Positions 21,756-34,867 are shown, counted from the first letter of the stretch. The stretch is 64,000 nt of DNA from Patiria miniata (GCF_015706575.1 NW_024037064.1:10083606-10147605); one strand, 5' to 3'. The notes: generated by a model from the sequence alone, not told the origin. A program made the numbers and translations.

Positions 21756-22600
21756 TACAACATTGTAATCAGTCATGTCAATTTCGCATCATTTGAGACA
21801 TGTTGATAGAAAAAGTAAAGAGCGGTCCTATCACAACAATGAATTAAAAGTTTTAGATTATTGATACATCACGTATTATACAAAAAAAAAACCGTGTACG
21901 GTATTGGATTGCATGTGTTACCTGTATTATTTTGACTTTCTGATCAATCGATCGATTTTGTCCACAAAAGTGGGCGGTTGTCTTAACTTCATCAGGTATA
22001 ATTATAATGAGTCACCTTTGCAGTTCATTCAAAAGAAAAAAAGATAAGATAAAAAAGTTTACATTAAATCAATCCGGTGATAATTTTGAAAAAGCTTTAT
22101 GAATCAAATTGAAGAAGAAAAACTCTAAAAGCAAATAAGGTTTTTAATTCATGTATATTAACATTCATCCTCAGCTCAAGTACTGTAAGGATAAACAAAT
22201 TAAAACGCTATTCAAGAGAAAACTTGAAATACCACGATTACAGTTTTGTTTCAATATCAATTTTTCTGATACGTTAGATGTATTTCGTTTTTCAACAAAC
22301 AACACACTGGTTCTGACAACTGAGGGTGTCAATGTGATATGAATACAAATTGTAGCCCATTGGCAAAATTATGTATGTGCACAATATACGCTCATTGACC
22401 AACTGTGAGAGACTATTTAAACAATGAAACTCCAGAAAGACAACAACAAAAATGAATTCGGCCCGAAAGCCTAGCAGGCCTATATCGCAATAGTTCTGGC
22501 AAACTTTCATCTTACAACAGCAGATAGAAGCCTTTGCCAAGAAATTGCGTCACTTGTACAGCTAAGCTTGATCGTTCTGGTACAAAACATAATTTTAATT
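21756..22600. other. Type A spacer, proximal part (after gene 1)
   Basis: AT-rich 3' flank almost identical to 34034-34865 and 53652-54490, with shared words such as TGATACATCACGTATTATAC and GCCCGAAAGCCTAGCAGGCC. No canonical AATAAA lies close to the stop. Short open frames here are not conserved as proteins. Confidence 0.6.
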
Positions 22601-22604
22601 TATA

Positions 22605-24480
22605 TTCAGCCCGCCTGTAAATACGCAGTTTAAGAAACATAATCATCCTATGCTGATTTTGACTTCGCTTATTTCAAAACAAGGTTTTATTAGTTGGTTT
22701 CAGTTGCCTCAATGGGTTGAGTTATGTAGAGAAATTGAAATTCGAGAAGAAAGTGAAATAAAAAAAATCATTCCATGGAAACAAATGCAGTGATTATTAC
22801 AACTCATGATGTTAATCATGTGAGCTAGCTCCTATGAAAAGAAACATTGTTTTGTTTCTTTAATTAAAACCAGCATAACCTTCAGGTTATTATGTACTGT
22901 AAAGAAGTCACGAGAAATGTTTGATGTTATAACTGACACAACTATTTTCTCGACATCTACGATAATATGTTGCGAGAACATTTTAGGTTACATGAGACTC
23001 AGTTTGTAAATATTGAATACCGAAAGTGAGATGGCCCGATTTGTTACAGGGTTTCATATAAAACCCTATAAACATGATAAAACCCACGTGATGGGTTATT
23101 GACCAAAAGGAATGTATAAGCTTTCCTAAGGACTTTATGACAAGGATTAGCTTTCAATTAAAAAAAAAACAGTGTTGGGAATTTTTTTAACTCAATTATC
23201 AACTACATTTCTAATTGTCCCAGAAAATTGGACACATTTTCCCAAAAAATCTTGAGGAAATATAAACAAAAAATGTTTAAATTTGTCAAGTAGAGTCAAA
23301 TTCAAAATTAGAGTTGATTGTTGATTGTTAACCTGTCTGTAAATACTCAATTTCTCGAAATGTGATTATTCTCTGTTGATTTGATTTTGCTCATTTCAAA
23401 TCTTACATTTTTTAATTTATTTCAGCTGCTTCAGTGAATGGGTTGATATATTTTAAGCAGCTTAAATTCAAGAAGAAACTTGATCAAAAACGTTACATGA
23501 AAACAAATCTTGTGATGTTGCGAGTACATTTTAGTTACGTGCAACTCCATGTGTAAATATTGAATACCGAAAGTGAGATGGCCCGATTTGTTACAGGGTT
23601 TCATTTAAACCCACGTGATAGGTTATTGACCAATATGAATGTATAAGCTTTCCTAAGGACTTTATGACAAGGATTAGCTTTCAACTGAAAAGAAAAAAAA
23701 ACAGTGCTGGTAAATTTTTGACTCAATGATCAAGATACAAACTACATTTCTTTTAACTGTCCAAACAAATTGGACACATTTCCCAAAAAATATCGACAAA
23801 ATATTTAAAAAATGTTTAAATATTTCAAGTAGAGTCAAATTGAAAATTAAGTTTGATTGTTCTGTCAGAGATATTTTGTTTAATTGCTGTTAACCTGCCT
23901 GTAAATACACAATTTTACGACATATGATCATTTTGTGTTGATTTGACTTAGCTCATTTCAAAACTTACAATGTAGTTTTATTAGTTGATTTCAGCTGCTT
24001 CAATGAATGGGTTGGTATATTTTAAGAAACTTGATCAAAAACATTACATGAAAACAAATCATGTGATAATTACGACTCATGATAATCATATAGACGAAAT
24101 CCTACAGTGACAAAAAACGGCCTAGGGAAGTTTTAGCTCTTGTTTTCATATTTGCATCGTCGCCAACATACATGTAACACTCGAGTTATCATGAACAGAA
24201 GTTACGAGAATTGTTGTATCTTTTAACCAAAAGTCCAATTAAACAATGTATATTCTCGACATCAACGATATGTTTTGAGAAGATTGTGGTTCATATGGAT
24301 TTCATGAGATAAAGTATGTAAATAGTGAATACTGAAATATACGCAAGATGCTAAACCTGATTTTTACCAAAGGGTTAAATTCAAGCAACGTGATCGGTTC
24401 TTGGCCAATAGGAATGTTTTCACTGTCCTAACTACATGTAGGTATTTCATGACAAAGTTCCTAATTGGAAAGGAAAATAG
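22605..24480. repeat. Tandem spacer modules, three copies, with CCAAT/E-box core
   Basis: Modules of about 550-750 bp open with CCTGTAAATAC (near 22612, 23333 and 23896). They continue through TTTCAGCTGCTTCAATGAATGG to a core like CACGTGATGGGTTATTGACC (near 23086, 23612 and 24390). The last core has become GTGATCGGTTCTTGGCCAAT and abuts the TATA-containing block of gene 2. Confidence 0.75.
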
Positions 24481-24765
24481 TGTTTTTAAAACAATTAAAT
24501 GCTACAGCTATAGCTTATTAAACTGTGGTGCATGTTTTGTATGCAGGCTTGTACTTTGCATTTGTGTATGTGTAAGGCCGATACGCAGGGCTTCATGATA
24601 CCAGTACGCGAATGTAATTGACTTTGCCCAAACAGAAGGAGTCACACAAGCCTGACACGAGAAGATGCTATTAAATACCCTTGAGTGCCAATTGAACGAA
24701 GTCCAAAAGATCGACCGCGCACTCGAGTACCGTACACTCGTCTACAATGCACTACACTATACTTG
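24385..24765 (+). promoter_or_regulatory. Candidate promoter block of TRIM gene 2
   Basis: The block holds an inverted/direct CCAAT (TTGGCCAATAGG near 24405) and, about 260 bp on, TATTAAATACCCTTGAG near 24669, then CAATTGAACGAAGTCC and ACTCGAGTACCGTACACTCG. The same order is kept before genes 3 and 5, and in diverged form before genes 1 and 4. The role is inferred from position and conservation. Confidence 0.45.
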
Positions 24766-24769
24766 TTTG

Positions 24770-26476
24770 TCTGTTTATTTTGGCTAAAAAACTTGTTTAT
24801 TTTCAATAAAGCGGGGATTTCTTTACACTTATCAATGATGTGCTAACTGTGTGTTTTGTTCAACTTTTTAAATGACTTACAGGAGGTAGGCGTTACTCAT
24901 TTAGCAGACAACACTCTAATTGTTTGGACATTTTTTTAATGACACTTTACATTTTGATTCCTTATTAAATAGTCCTGTTATTGAGACTGTATTTGAATTT
25001 GATGGGGGAGTTTTTAAATGGCAAAGAAGCGTTTTTTTATCTAATTGAATTTATTTTGTGTATTTTTTGCAGTACAAATTTATTTAATTGAAAATGGGGA
25101 AAAGTTGTCCCATAATAAGTTTAGGAGTAATTATGCAGCAAACGTAATTTGAATTATCACCCCCCCCCCCCCTCAAGAAATTCAGGCGGGTATATTTTGG
25201 AGGACTCGAGTCAGTTTATTTGTTCATTTCTTGTTTGACTCGTGACTGGCATCAGACTCGTTACCTTTTGGACTCGGTTTGAGTCAGACTCGGCTAGTGA
25301 CTGATTCGGACTATGTTCACCTCGAATCGAGTCCATTTCCAAAAACAAAAACGTGTTGAAATGTGAGGGAAAAGTTAAATGAATTTGTTAATGTACTTTT
25401 TTACATTTTTTTTCATATTCTAATGGAAACGGCCCCTTTGATTGGTGTGGAATAATAATAATAAAAAATTGTACATTTGCAATTGTGAGTGTGAATCACC
25501 TCTAAATCTCCATCCACATCGGTTAATGCCGTAGAAGTAGCAACATAAAGTTGCAAACAATCTGAATGATGACGAGACATCCAAATTCTACACAATAATC
25601 AAAACTACAAAGTGTATTTTGTCCATGAGCTTTAATCCAAGTGCGTTCATCATATACAGCCACTTGCCAGATAGATGGTCAGTCTCATCAGAGCTCTGCA
25701 AACAGTGAATTGAATAAAAGTCAAAAGCAACTGCATGGTTTCTTGGGGATATCACTTTTTTTGTGATCGCAAATAGACTTTTCATAAAGAATGACTTGAG
25801 AATGAAACTGAAAATCATATGAGAAATGCATGTTTTCCGACATCATATTGGGTAAGATGCAGCATTTAATGGAGTTTAGAATTTATAAAGAAAAATAAAG
25901 AAAAAAAGTAAAAGGGACTTAGATATCCCGTTTCAGGCGATAAACGCGGGTTAATTTTTAAGAAAAATGAAGAAAAAATGATATCGCCCTTAGATCGGGA
26001 ATCAGTCTCATTTGGACGTCATCAAGTGTTTGTTTTTTTAAAGGCCGTAGGTACTTTTGAATCTTCCCCAACCCCTCCATCCCCACACCCCTCCCCCTTC
26101 AAAAAACAATGAATGCATGGAGACATTTTATTTTAAAAATACAAACAATGGAAAATGGAAATTAAAAAAGTATATACATATCTAATAAAGTTTTTGTAAT
26201 GAGGTTGGAAATGAGGAGTGCACTGCCAAACAAAATGGCCATCCCTTGTTTTTGCTAAACAAGGAAACACAATAATCCGTTCAAATTACCCCCTCAACGG
26301 TAATAAAGGGAGAGTTTGGGCAGACAACTTGAAAAAGACATGCACTGCCGATGGCGCTTGATGACGCCCTCGGTATTAATCCTTAATTGATTTTAGATTC
26401 AGGTTTTTTGTCCAGAGTCAGAGTGAGTAAAATATTCGAACAGCTGATCACGAACATCTACTTAACTTGTACCATA
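24770..26476. other. Long 5' intron or spacer of gene 2, conserved non-coding
   Basis: Colinear with 37010-38599 and, in part, 56115-58530. It holds a degenerate GACTCG repeat at about 25205-25335, a C-run near 25160, and a conserved TCATCAGAGCTCTGCAAACA segment near 25690. No conserved protein frame was found. Confidence 0.5.
25200..25340. repeat. Degenerate GACTCG repeat (unit 2)
   Basis: About ten GACTCG/GACTCGAGTC words are spaced about 10-25 bp apart. It recurs at 37455-37590 and 56565-56700 but was not seen in unit 4. Confidence 0.6.
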
Positions 26477-26688
26477 GGCCGAGTTCGGGCGGTCCGTTAA
26501 TTGACACGGGTATTTTGTTCGTGCAGGGAGCTATAATGATTAACTCCATGGTTCGTGCGAAACACAGACAGGTACATATCCTGTTCCGAGTGCAGTGTTC
26601 GTGGGTCGTGTATGTTCTTGCCGCCGTTCGGTCGCGCATCGCGAGAACAATACGACCCGTGTCAAGAACAGGCTGCCCAAACTCGGCC
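26477..26688. mobile_element. MITE with GGCCGAGTTCGGGC inverted ends (unit 2 copy)
   Basis: The left end GGCCGAGTTCGGGCGGTC plus GACACGGGTATTTTGTTC is inverted at the right end (GAACAATACGACCCGTGTC ... GCCCAAACTCGGCC). An orthologous copy lies at 38600-38794. Units 4 and 5 lack it (compare 48900-48960 and 58490-58550). Confidence 0.75.
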
Positions 26689-26792
26689 CTTGGAGGCGCT
26701 CTTAATATTACATTTCACGTCACGTCCACTTCTACTTCCGCGTTGATTGCTTCGAGCCTGAAATTTAACCAACCGAAAGATTCGCTTCTTTC

Positions 26793-27062
26793 TGTAGTTT
26801 CCAGAATCCCGCCCTTATATGTTCATCAATGTTTACAACTGTTACCCTTTAACCTTTAGCCCCACCGTGAATAGTTTAACCTTGCCCGCACTTCATTTGC
26901 ATAGAAAGCATGGTCGCGCACAGTATTATGGGGCGATTTTACGACCTCATGATTCTAGCGTTTTCTCCGTGGAGCTGATACCTATCTTTTACCGTACTCG
27001 TACAACTGAATTCCGTCCAAACTTGAAGGAGTTTCAAGCTGAAAAGGATTCTAAAGATACCA
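26793..27062 (+). repeat. Partial 5' LTR of the BEL/Pao fossil
   Basis: It matches the first 270 bp or so of the 3' LTR, starting TGTAGTTTCCAGAATC. Confidence 0.9.
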
Positions 27063-27072
27063 CTGCGAGTTT

Positions 27073-29142
27073 GTGTGTGCCAAAGCCAGAGTTGCACCTC
27101 TAAAGACGCACACTATTGTCAAGATGGAACTAACTGCAGCCACCTCCGCAGTCCGTCAAGATGACCTCTTGAAGAGAGAGCTCACAGTGAACATTGATCA
27201 GACTGTATTCTGGACAGATAGCCAGACAGTTCTGAAATACATCATGAATGAGACCACCAGATTCCCAGTTTTTGTAGCGAATCGCATCGCCGTGATCAGA
27301 GATGGGTCCGATATCAGCCAGTGGAGATATGTCCCCACTAAATTGAACCCTGCTGACCATGCTTCGCGGGGCCTCAGTGCAGAAGAACTGATCAACAAAC
27401 CGGAGTGGCTGGGAGGCCCAAACTTCCTCAGCCAACCAGAAGAAAGCTGGCCCGGTGCCGAACAAATTCAGATGGAAGATGACGAGGAAAATGACAACTG
27501 CGAAGTGGCTGATGGTGCTTCCCAAGTGAACATAAATTTAGTGATGACATCCAACGAGACCAGTGCCATAGACCAGCTGATCCATCACTACTCAGACTGG
27601 ACGAAGCTAAAAAGGGCGATAGCATGGTGGTTACGCCTAAAGACCATGTTGCAGCACAGGAAGACCAACTGTAACAAGAAACCCCTGCAGAATAAGCCTC
27701 TAACAGTTGAAGAAATGCAGTGTGCCGAAAAGGCCATCTTGAAGTATGTTCAAGGATGTGCTTTTCCCAGAGAAGTTGAGGCTCTCAAAAATGTGAAAAC
27801 AAGCGACCAAAATCCAGACAACCCTTTGGCTGCTGGAAAAGAAGCTACCCCAATAGAACACCAGAGAAAGCCGATCAATAAAGGAAGTCCATTGATTAGC
27901 TTAGACCCAGAGCTGCGTGATGGACTCTTAACAGTTGGTGGCAGGCTTCGGCATGCATCAATCCCCGAAGCTGCCAAACACCAGCTGATTCTGCCAAAGG
28001 ACCACCACATTTCCACTCTGGTGATCAGACACCTCCACCAGAGAAGCGGACACCAAGGGAGAAATCACATCCTAGCGGAACTCAGACAAAGGTACTGGAT
28101 ACTCAAAGCTGGTGTAGCAGTCAGGAGCGTAATACACCAATGTGTTATATGCCGAAAGTACCAAGCTGGACCCGGTAAACAGAAGATGGCTGATTTGCCA
28201 GCTTACCGTGTACGGCCTGATGCCCCACCATTCACATATACTGGAGTGGACTATTTCGGCCCATTCGATATCAAGTATGGGCGAGTTATCAGAAAGAGAT
28301 ATGGTGTAGTATTCACCTGCCTTACTAGCCGTGCCATTCACATTGAGGTGGCCGATTCCCTCGACACCAGCTCATGCATCAGTGCACTCAGACGATTCAT
28401 GGCTAGGCGTGGCAAAGTGAAAGAAATCCACTCAGACAATGGATCCAACTTTGTTGGAGCCGACAAAGAGCTCCAGCGAGCAATGCAGGAGTGGAACCAT
28501 GGCGAAATCAACAATTTTGCCTTGCAGCATGACATCAAGTGGCAGTTCAACACACCAGCAGCCTCTCATCATGGAGGTGTGTGGGAGAGGCAAATCAGAA
28601 CAATACGTAAAATTCTCCACGCCATATTGAGTGAGCAGTACATGAAGACGTGCCAAAGTGAGGAACAGTTGCGCACCTTCATGTGTGAGGTCGAGGCTGT
28701 AATTAACAGCCGACCCCTGACACGAGCATCGGATGACCCTCATGACCTGAGTGTCATCACGCCGAACAGTCTGATACTTCTGAAACCTGATTCAACACTG
28801 CCACCTGGAGTCTTCTCCCAGGAGGACCAGTACTCACGAAGGAGATGGCGTCAGATGCAGTACATGGCGGATGTCTTCTGGAAGAGGTGGACTAGAGAGT
28901 ACCTACCTACCCTACAGCAACGTCAGAAATGGTCCCAACCTAGCAGAAACATAGAGAAGGGTGATGTTGTGCTCATCGTTGATAACAGCGCCCCGAGAAA
29001 CTCCTGGCCAATGGGACTTGTTCAGGAGGTATTCATGGACAAACGAGGACACGTACGCAGTGTTAGAGTGAAGACCAAGACTTCAGTTTTGGTCAGGCCT
29101 ATTACCAAGCTGTGTCTGCTTCTAGAGCAGGACGTCGAGTAA
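27073..29142 (+). pseudogene. BEL/Pao pol remnant: RNase H end, integrase, C-terminal DUF5641-like part
   Basis: Seen in order: RNase H end (VFWTDSQTVLKYI), zinc-binding HHCC region (HLHQRSGHQGRNH ... CVICRKYQ), integrase core (TGVDYFGPFDI, HSDNGSNFVGA, HHGGVWERQIRTI), and the WRQMQYMADVFWKRW part typical of BEL/Pao. It is a part of a once larger polyprotein and is treated as a fossil. Confidence 0.9.
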
Positions 29143-29698
29143 TCATCAAGACTTGAACTCTTAGGGAAGGTATGCAGATGTCCGTCAAGTGGACATCTCA
29201 GGGGAATAGACTCCCCTGCCTTGCATAGTCTCAGGTCACCCTTGGGCAAGGTGTAGTACCTGTTTGCCTCCCGAACCAGGGTTACGGTCTGATGAATCCT
29301 CATCTGTCAACTTTACCGGAATAGTGAAAACTACAGTGACAATACCTTGCTTACCAGGAGAACCGGAACCAGCTGTACATGCATCGAAACATGGACTGTA
29401 ATTTGGTGACTTCATCTCGGCAGATCACTTGAACAGTTTATTCATTCTGATTTGTGTTAAGTTTCAGACCATTTTCCAAAATATTTGAACGTCAGTGATA
29501 GTATGAACTTCAAAGTATGGACAGTAGAATACGAACTTTCGACTACGCAGAATTGGCCAAGTCAAGTTAGCGGTCAAATTTATTTAGTGGTTCATAAGTT
29601 TATAAGTAGTTTGTTGTAGTTTAGAGTTTTACTAATAGTTCTGAGATATTGGAAACTAGAATTGTTATCGCCCTTTATCAGTGCGACTGGGGCCGGAA

Positions 29699-30218
29699 TG
29701 TAGTTTCCAGAATCTCGCCCTTATATGTTAATCAATGTTTACAACTGTTACCCTTTAACCTTTAGCCCCACCGTGAATAGTTTAACCTTGCCCGCACTTC
29801 ATTTGCATAGAAAGCATGGTCGCGCACAGTATTATGGGGCGATTTTACGACCTCATGATTCTAGCGTTTTCTCCGTGGAGCTGATACCTATCTTTTACCG
29901 TACTCGTACAACTGAATTCCGTCCAAACTTGAAGGAGTTTCAAGCTGAAAAGGATTCTAAAGATACCACCAGAGTTTTCTCATGCTTGTGAACATTTCAG
30001 TGCGATCCAGGTCGCTGTGATAACTGTGTGATTATAAGAGGTTTCCGATCCGAACTTCGTGAACTTTTGTGCATGTTGTGAACGACTCTGTGAGTAACGA
30101 TCCCTTTGTACTCCAATATTTGGTGGAATAAAGTGAACAGATTTCATTGATTATAGAACTATAGAAGTACGCGTAAAGAATATCAGTTTTCTTTGACTTA
30201 GTGTCCACGGTCGCTACA
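29699..30218 (+). repeat. 3' LTR of the BEL/Pao fossil
   Basis: 520 bp, TGTAGTTTCC to GTCGCTACA, followed by the duplicated CTTTC. Confidence 0.9.
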
Positions 30219-30223
30219 CTTTC

Positions 30224-31378
30224 GACTCAACAGAAACATCAGTTTACCATCCAAACCGGGAACGTCGGGTAAATGTGAGCTCAATAATCTTTGTCTTCTT
30301 TAAAGTTAAATCCTGGAGAAGCAATTTGTTGTAAAAATCAGATGTGTTATTTTGCATGTCTGTACGTTTGGGAATACATACATGTACATACCATGACAAA
30401 CGTATGTATACATACATGTACATGTAATACTAGCCCCATAAATGTGGCCTATTTACTGAACTGCCTCCGTAAACATAGGCCACACATCCACATGTACAAA
30501 AACGTGTCGATTTTGCCAAATTTTAATTTTCACATTTAGGCTTACTTTGTTGTTGTTTTTTTTTGCTTTAGAAGCATTCTCGCCCTCTATATAGGCTAAT
30601 CAGAAAGTGCTGCCTTTTTCAGATGTCCATTTTTTGGTGAAATTTCCAGATACATTTGCACACGTTTGCGTATCAAAATTTCAACATAAAATTTCACAAA
30701 AATTAGACATCTTAAAAAGGCAGCACATCGGACCTGGGGCAGCGCGGGGTGGGAGGGGTGGGGAAACATTTGATAGGCACATAATGTAAATGCAGATGGA
30801 AATACTACGACTTGTCGTGTTATCTCAGAAAATATAATGGGAAAGAATGTCCATCTGTCCATGATAATTACGAAGTCCTTCGAGAGTGAATTTTCTTTTG
30901 AGGAAATCTTAGCATTCACACCTATTGCTGTGCCCTCTAAATACAAAGGAAGTCCAGGGAAAAATATTCATGGGCCACTATGGAGCATCCTATAACTTTG
31001 TACATGTATATTGATGTTTTGCATTCAGAAATTTGACATAATGATAAAGTGCAACATTAGTTGATAAAGTCACTTTCAGATTTCTGCCTTCCCGGATTAA
31101 CCAACAATATCACAAATCCAAGGAAGCATCACAGATAAAATGAAATATGTGATGTTTTGAAGAGGAGGTGCAGTTTATGGATAAGGATATGATTTTGCAC
31201 TTGTTTCTTTTTAATTTACATCTTGAGATTCCTGCACACATCGATTCATTTCAAATGCAAAAACACATCCTGTCAATTACTAGTGGTCCCCACCCATAAA
31301 GGGAAACATACGAGTGATACGTTTTTATCACTGTTATGTTTTAAATAAAATAATTTTCTTCACATTTATTAGACAAAA
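30224..31378. other. Proximal 5' flank of TRIM gene 2
   Basis: Colinear with 38930-41255, 49070-51002 and 58660-59584. It ends in a conserved acceptor-like TTTATTAG six bases before the ATG (TTAGACAAAAATGG), which suggests a 5'-untranslated intron. It contains one small MITE, listed separately. Confidence 0.5.
30607..30726. mobile_element. Small MITE/hairpin, about 38-bp inverted ends
   Basis: GTGCTGCCTTTTTCAGATGT at the left is mirrored by ...AGACATCTTAAAAAGGCAGCAC at the right, and the arms meet at AAATTT. It is 120 bp long and not present at the same place in units 3, 4 or 5. Confidence 0.75.
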
Positions 31379-34033
31379 ATGGCGACTGGACCTGCAGTAA
31401 GTTCAGCTCTAGAGACGATCAGCAGACATCATCTTGAGTGCAGCATATGTCAAGAGAGATACCAACAGCCCAAGATACTGGAATGCCTACATAGCTTTTG
31501 TGCGCAATGTCTGCTGAAATACTGCAGCACGAAGCATAAGGGCTCTACAGCAATTCCTTGCCCCGTGTGTCGACAGGAGACGAAACTTCCAGAGTCTGGG
31601 GTGCAGGGTCTGAAAACCAACTTTTATCTGATTGGTCTGGTTGAGGAGTTTGAACTGCAGGAAAGGGTGGTGTGTTCGGGTGACACAAAGCTGCTCTGCG
31701 AGACATGTGATGATGGCAATGAGGCAACACATCGGTGTCTGGATTGTTCACTTAATATCTGCTCACGATGTCACAGTTCACACAAACGAGTTCCTGTAAC
31801 ATCAAGCCACGTAATAGCTACTTTGGAGGACGTTCGTGAGGGAAAGGTGAAACTGAAGAAGGAAAACCCAAGACAACATCCAAAATGTCCAGTACATGAG
31901 GGCGAAGTGGCAAGGTTCTTCTGCAAGACATGTGATACTTTGATCTGCCGAGATTGTACCGTCATTGACCACTGTAAGCCAGAACACTCGTACATTGACA
32001 GAAATCTGGCCACATCGAAGTGCAAGCAATCGTTGGCTGAACTGGTCTCTCCACTTGAAAACACAATGACAGAACTCCAGAAATCACGAGAGAAAGTCTC
32101 AAGAATGAAAGAAGATTTGGGTGTCGCAGTTAAGAGGGTCATGACAGAAGTGCAGGACAGAGCAGCTGAGATACGAGCAGAGGTAACGGCTCAAGAAAAC
32201 CGCATCCTTGACGACATCCAAAACATCCAAACAGATCGTGAACAAAAACTGGACGAATGTGAGAAAACTATGGGCTTTGCAGTGGAGAGATTTCAGTATT
32301 CACTAGACACAGCTAGAGAGGTGACAAAGACTGCATCAGATAGTGACTTTCTCTCACTCTATGCCACAATCAGTAAAGATTTGAAATTGTTGGCAGATCA
32401 GAGTGTGCCTAGAGTTGACAACAGGCTTGCATTTCTGAAGTTCAAGCAGAGTCAGGGTGTTGGTGGCATCAGTCTGGGTCAGGTGGTGACGGAAGGCAAA
32501 TGGGAGCTGTGTCGGGAGTTTGGTAGAGACGGAAGAGGTCCAGGAGAGTTCAGAGGGGCTTGGGACATTACTGCTCGTCAACCTGATGAGATTGCAGTGG
32601 CTGACCGCTTCAACAGTCGAGTTGTGATCTGCAGCATCGATGGCAACCAGAAAAGCACGATACCGATGCAAGGAGGTAAGTTTTAATTACTGTGCATTGC
32701 AATCTGCCTAAGCATGCACACAAATAAAATTTTCTTTGCTCTTCATTATCTTTTTTGTTTTTAATTTTCCTCACGAGATCTGATGAAACGGAATGACACT
32801 AACTTTGATGCGAAACATTTTTAAGTGAATACCTTTGTGTTCATAACATGTAGATTTTTAAATATAAATACATCGTCCATGTAAAAAATTTCCTTGCTAT
32901 TTTGTTAATAAATTAAACAAAATCTACTGTTAATTTAACCTCATGTTTGATATTGGGTTTTTGCCCTGTCCCCACGCATTTTTAATTAGTTTGCTCTTGT
33001 TTTTTTCATAAATTTTGTTTGTTCGTTTCATGACATTTTTTTCAAAGGATGAAAGTTCAAGGAAAATCCATTTAAAATGAATGAAATATAAGTTTTCCTG
33101 ATACACTGGTTCAATGGTTAATTTCTCAACTGTTTTCAGGAGTCTTTTAGGGTTTTTTTCCTATTATCCCACTGAAAGATACAAAAGGCAATTATCGAAA
33201 GGCTTAAACATCACAGTGTACAGGATACCTTAAGACGCAGTGATATCTCTAACATGTACACGTACAAATGTACATGTATATTTGACAAAGTAAATTTTTT
33301 GGCCAGGGACACATTAATTATCACTCCAATTCATTTTTGATAGTTTTATAACTTGCAATTCAGATTGAAATTGACCACTATTGTTTGTTTTTACATCGTG
33401 CCCCCTACAGTTCCACTCGGCATCGCAGCTACACGCAGCGACAATCGTTTGGTGGTTGTTGAGCAAAGCGCATCCCATGTGAAGGTGTTCAACAGCGACA
33501 ACACGCTGGCATACAAGTTCCCAACGGTGCCACCGAGTGAGGTTGGTAAGACCACGGTTGACCTCTGGAGCGTAGCTGTCAAGAATGATGGTACCATTGC
33601 AGTGGGAGATGTGGCGAGGATGGTATTGACAGTGCACAGCCCCACTGATGGTGAGCTCCTTCATACCATACCAGTCAAGATTAAACCTTATTCTCTGGCT
33701 TTTGACAGCAATGATCGAGTTATAATAAGTGGCTTTTCATCACAGACAGTGGATATTGCCGGTGGCAATGGTGCTACAAAACGCACTATCAAACCCACCA
33801 TCAATGGTCAACCAGTGAAATACTGCAACGGTGTATGCACTGATGGCTCAGGTATCTATGTTGCAATGCAAAACGGTGCCAACACGGGTCATATCCACCA
33901 CTATGACCCTCAAGGTGGCTTCCTCCAGTGCATTGCACAGGGTCTGTACTACCCGCGGGGTATCACATTCTCATCTCACGGGCAGCTAGCAGTGGCTGAC
34001 TACTCCTCAGTCAAAATGTATCACCAGGTGTGA
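31379..34033 (+). CDS. TRIM-NHL protein, copy 2
   Basis: Exon 1 is 31379-32675 and exon 2 is 33411-34033; the 735-bp phase-1 intron is spliced at GAG/GTAAGT. The product is 639 aa. All eight RING ligands are present (C21, C24, C36, H38, C41, C44, C61, C64). B-box1 (107-144) has CETCDDGNEATHRCLDC, and B-box2 (170-203) has CPVHEG ... CKTC ... CRDC ... HCKPEH. The coiled coil spans about 210-335, followed by six NHL blades. The expected role is a RING E3 ligase with propeller-based target recognition. Its middle part (linker, B-box2, coiled coil) is closest to copy 5. The upstream region carries the BEL/Pao fossil between promoter block and ATG, so transcription may be affected. Confidence 0.93.
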
Positions 34034-34865
34034 TACAACATTGTAATCAGTCATGTCAATTTCGCATTATTTGAGGCATGTTGACAGAAAAAGTAAAGAG
34101 CGGTCCTATCATAACAATGAATTAAAAGTTTTAGAATATTGATACATCACGTATTATACAAAAAACGTGTACGGTATTGGATTACATGTGTTACATGTAT
34201 CATTTTGACTTTCTGATCAATCGGTCGATTTTGTCCACAAAAGTCGGCGGTTGTCATAATTTCAACAAGTATAATTATAATGGGTCACCTTTTCAGTTCA
34301 TTCAAAAGAAAAAAAAATACAAAAAGTAAACATTGAATCAAATCCGGTGATGATTTTTAAAAAGCGTTTAAAAATCAAATTAGGAAAAAACCTAAAGGCA
34401 AAGAAGGTTTTTAATTCATGTATATTAACATCCATCCTCTGTTCAAGTACTATAAGGATGAACAAAGTAAAACGCTTTTCGAGAGAAAACTTGAAATACC
34501 ACGATTACTGTTTTGTTTCAATATCAATTCCTCTCATACGTTAGATGTATTTCGTTTTTCAACAAACAACATACTGGTTCTGACCACCGAGGGTGTCAGT
34601 GTGAAATGAATACAAATTGTAGCCCATTGGCAAAATTATGTATGTGCACAATATACGCTCATTGGCCAACTGTGAGAGACTATTTAAACAATGAAACTCC
34701 AGAAAGACATCAACAAAAATGAATTCGGCCCGAAAGCCTAGCAGGCCTATATCGCAATAGTTCTGGCAAACTTGCATCTTACAACAGCAGATCGAAGCCT
34801 TTGCCAAGAAATTGCGACACTTGTAGACCTAAGGTTGATCGTTCTGTTAAAAACTTATTTGAATT
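34034..34865. other. Type A spacer, proximal part (after gene 2)
   Basis: Near-identical to 21756-22600. No gene seen. Confidence 0.6.
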
Positions 34866-34867
34866 TA

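Larger units (their letters stand above)
26793..30218 (+). mobile_element. BEL/Pao LTR retrotransposon fossil, broken
   Basis: The element is bounded by TG...CA and by a 5-bp target duplication CTTTC (26788-26792 and 30219-30223). Its parts are a partial 5' LTR (26793-27062), a pol part (27073-29142), non-coding sequence, and a full-length 3' LTR (29699-30218, 520 bp). The gag, protease and reverse transcriptase parts are absent, so it is broken, with at least one large loss. The LTR parts that can be compared are about 99 percent identical, which suggests a recent insertion. The other four units have an empty site, so it arrived after the array formed. Confidence 0.9.

Noticed and set aside
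22292-22540. 82-codon minus-strand frame repeated at 34559 and 54150
   Set aside because: Repetition is explained by duplicated spacers; one copy differs at its end and no motif is seen.
25588-25818. Minus-strand frame around the TCATCAGAGCTCTGCAAACA segment as a coding exon
   Set aside because: Frames in the corresponding units differ in length and phase, so the conservation is of DNA, not protein.
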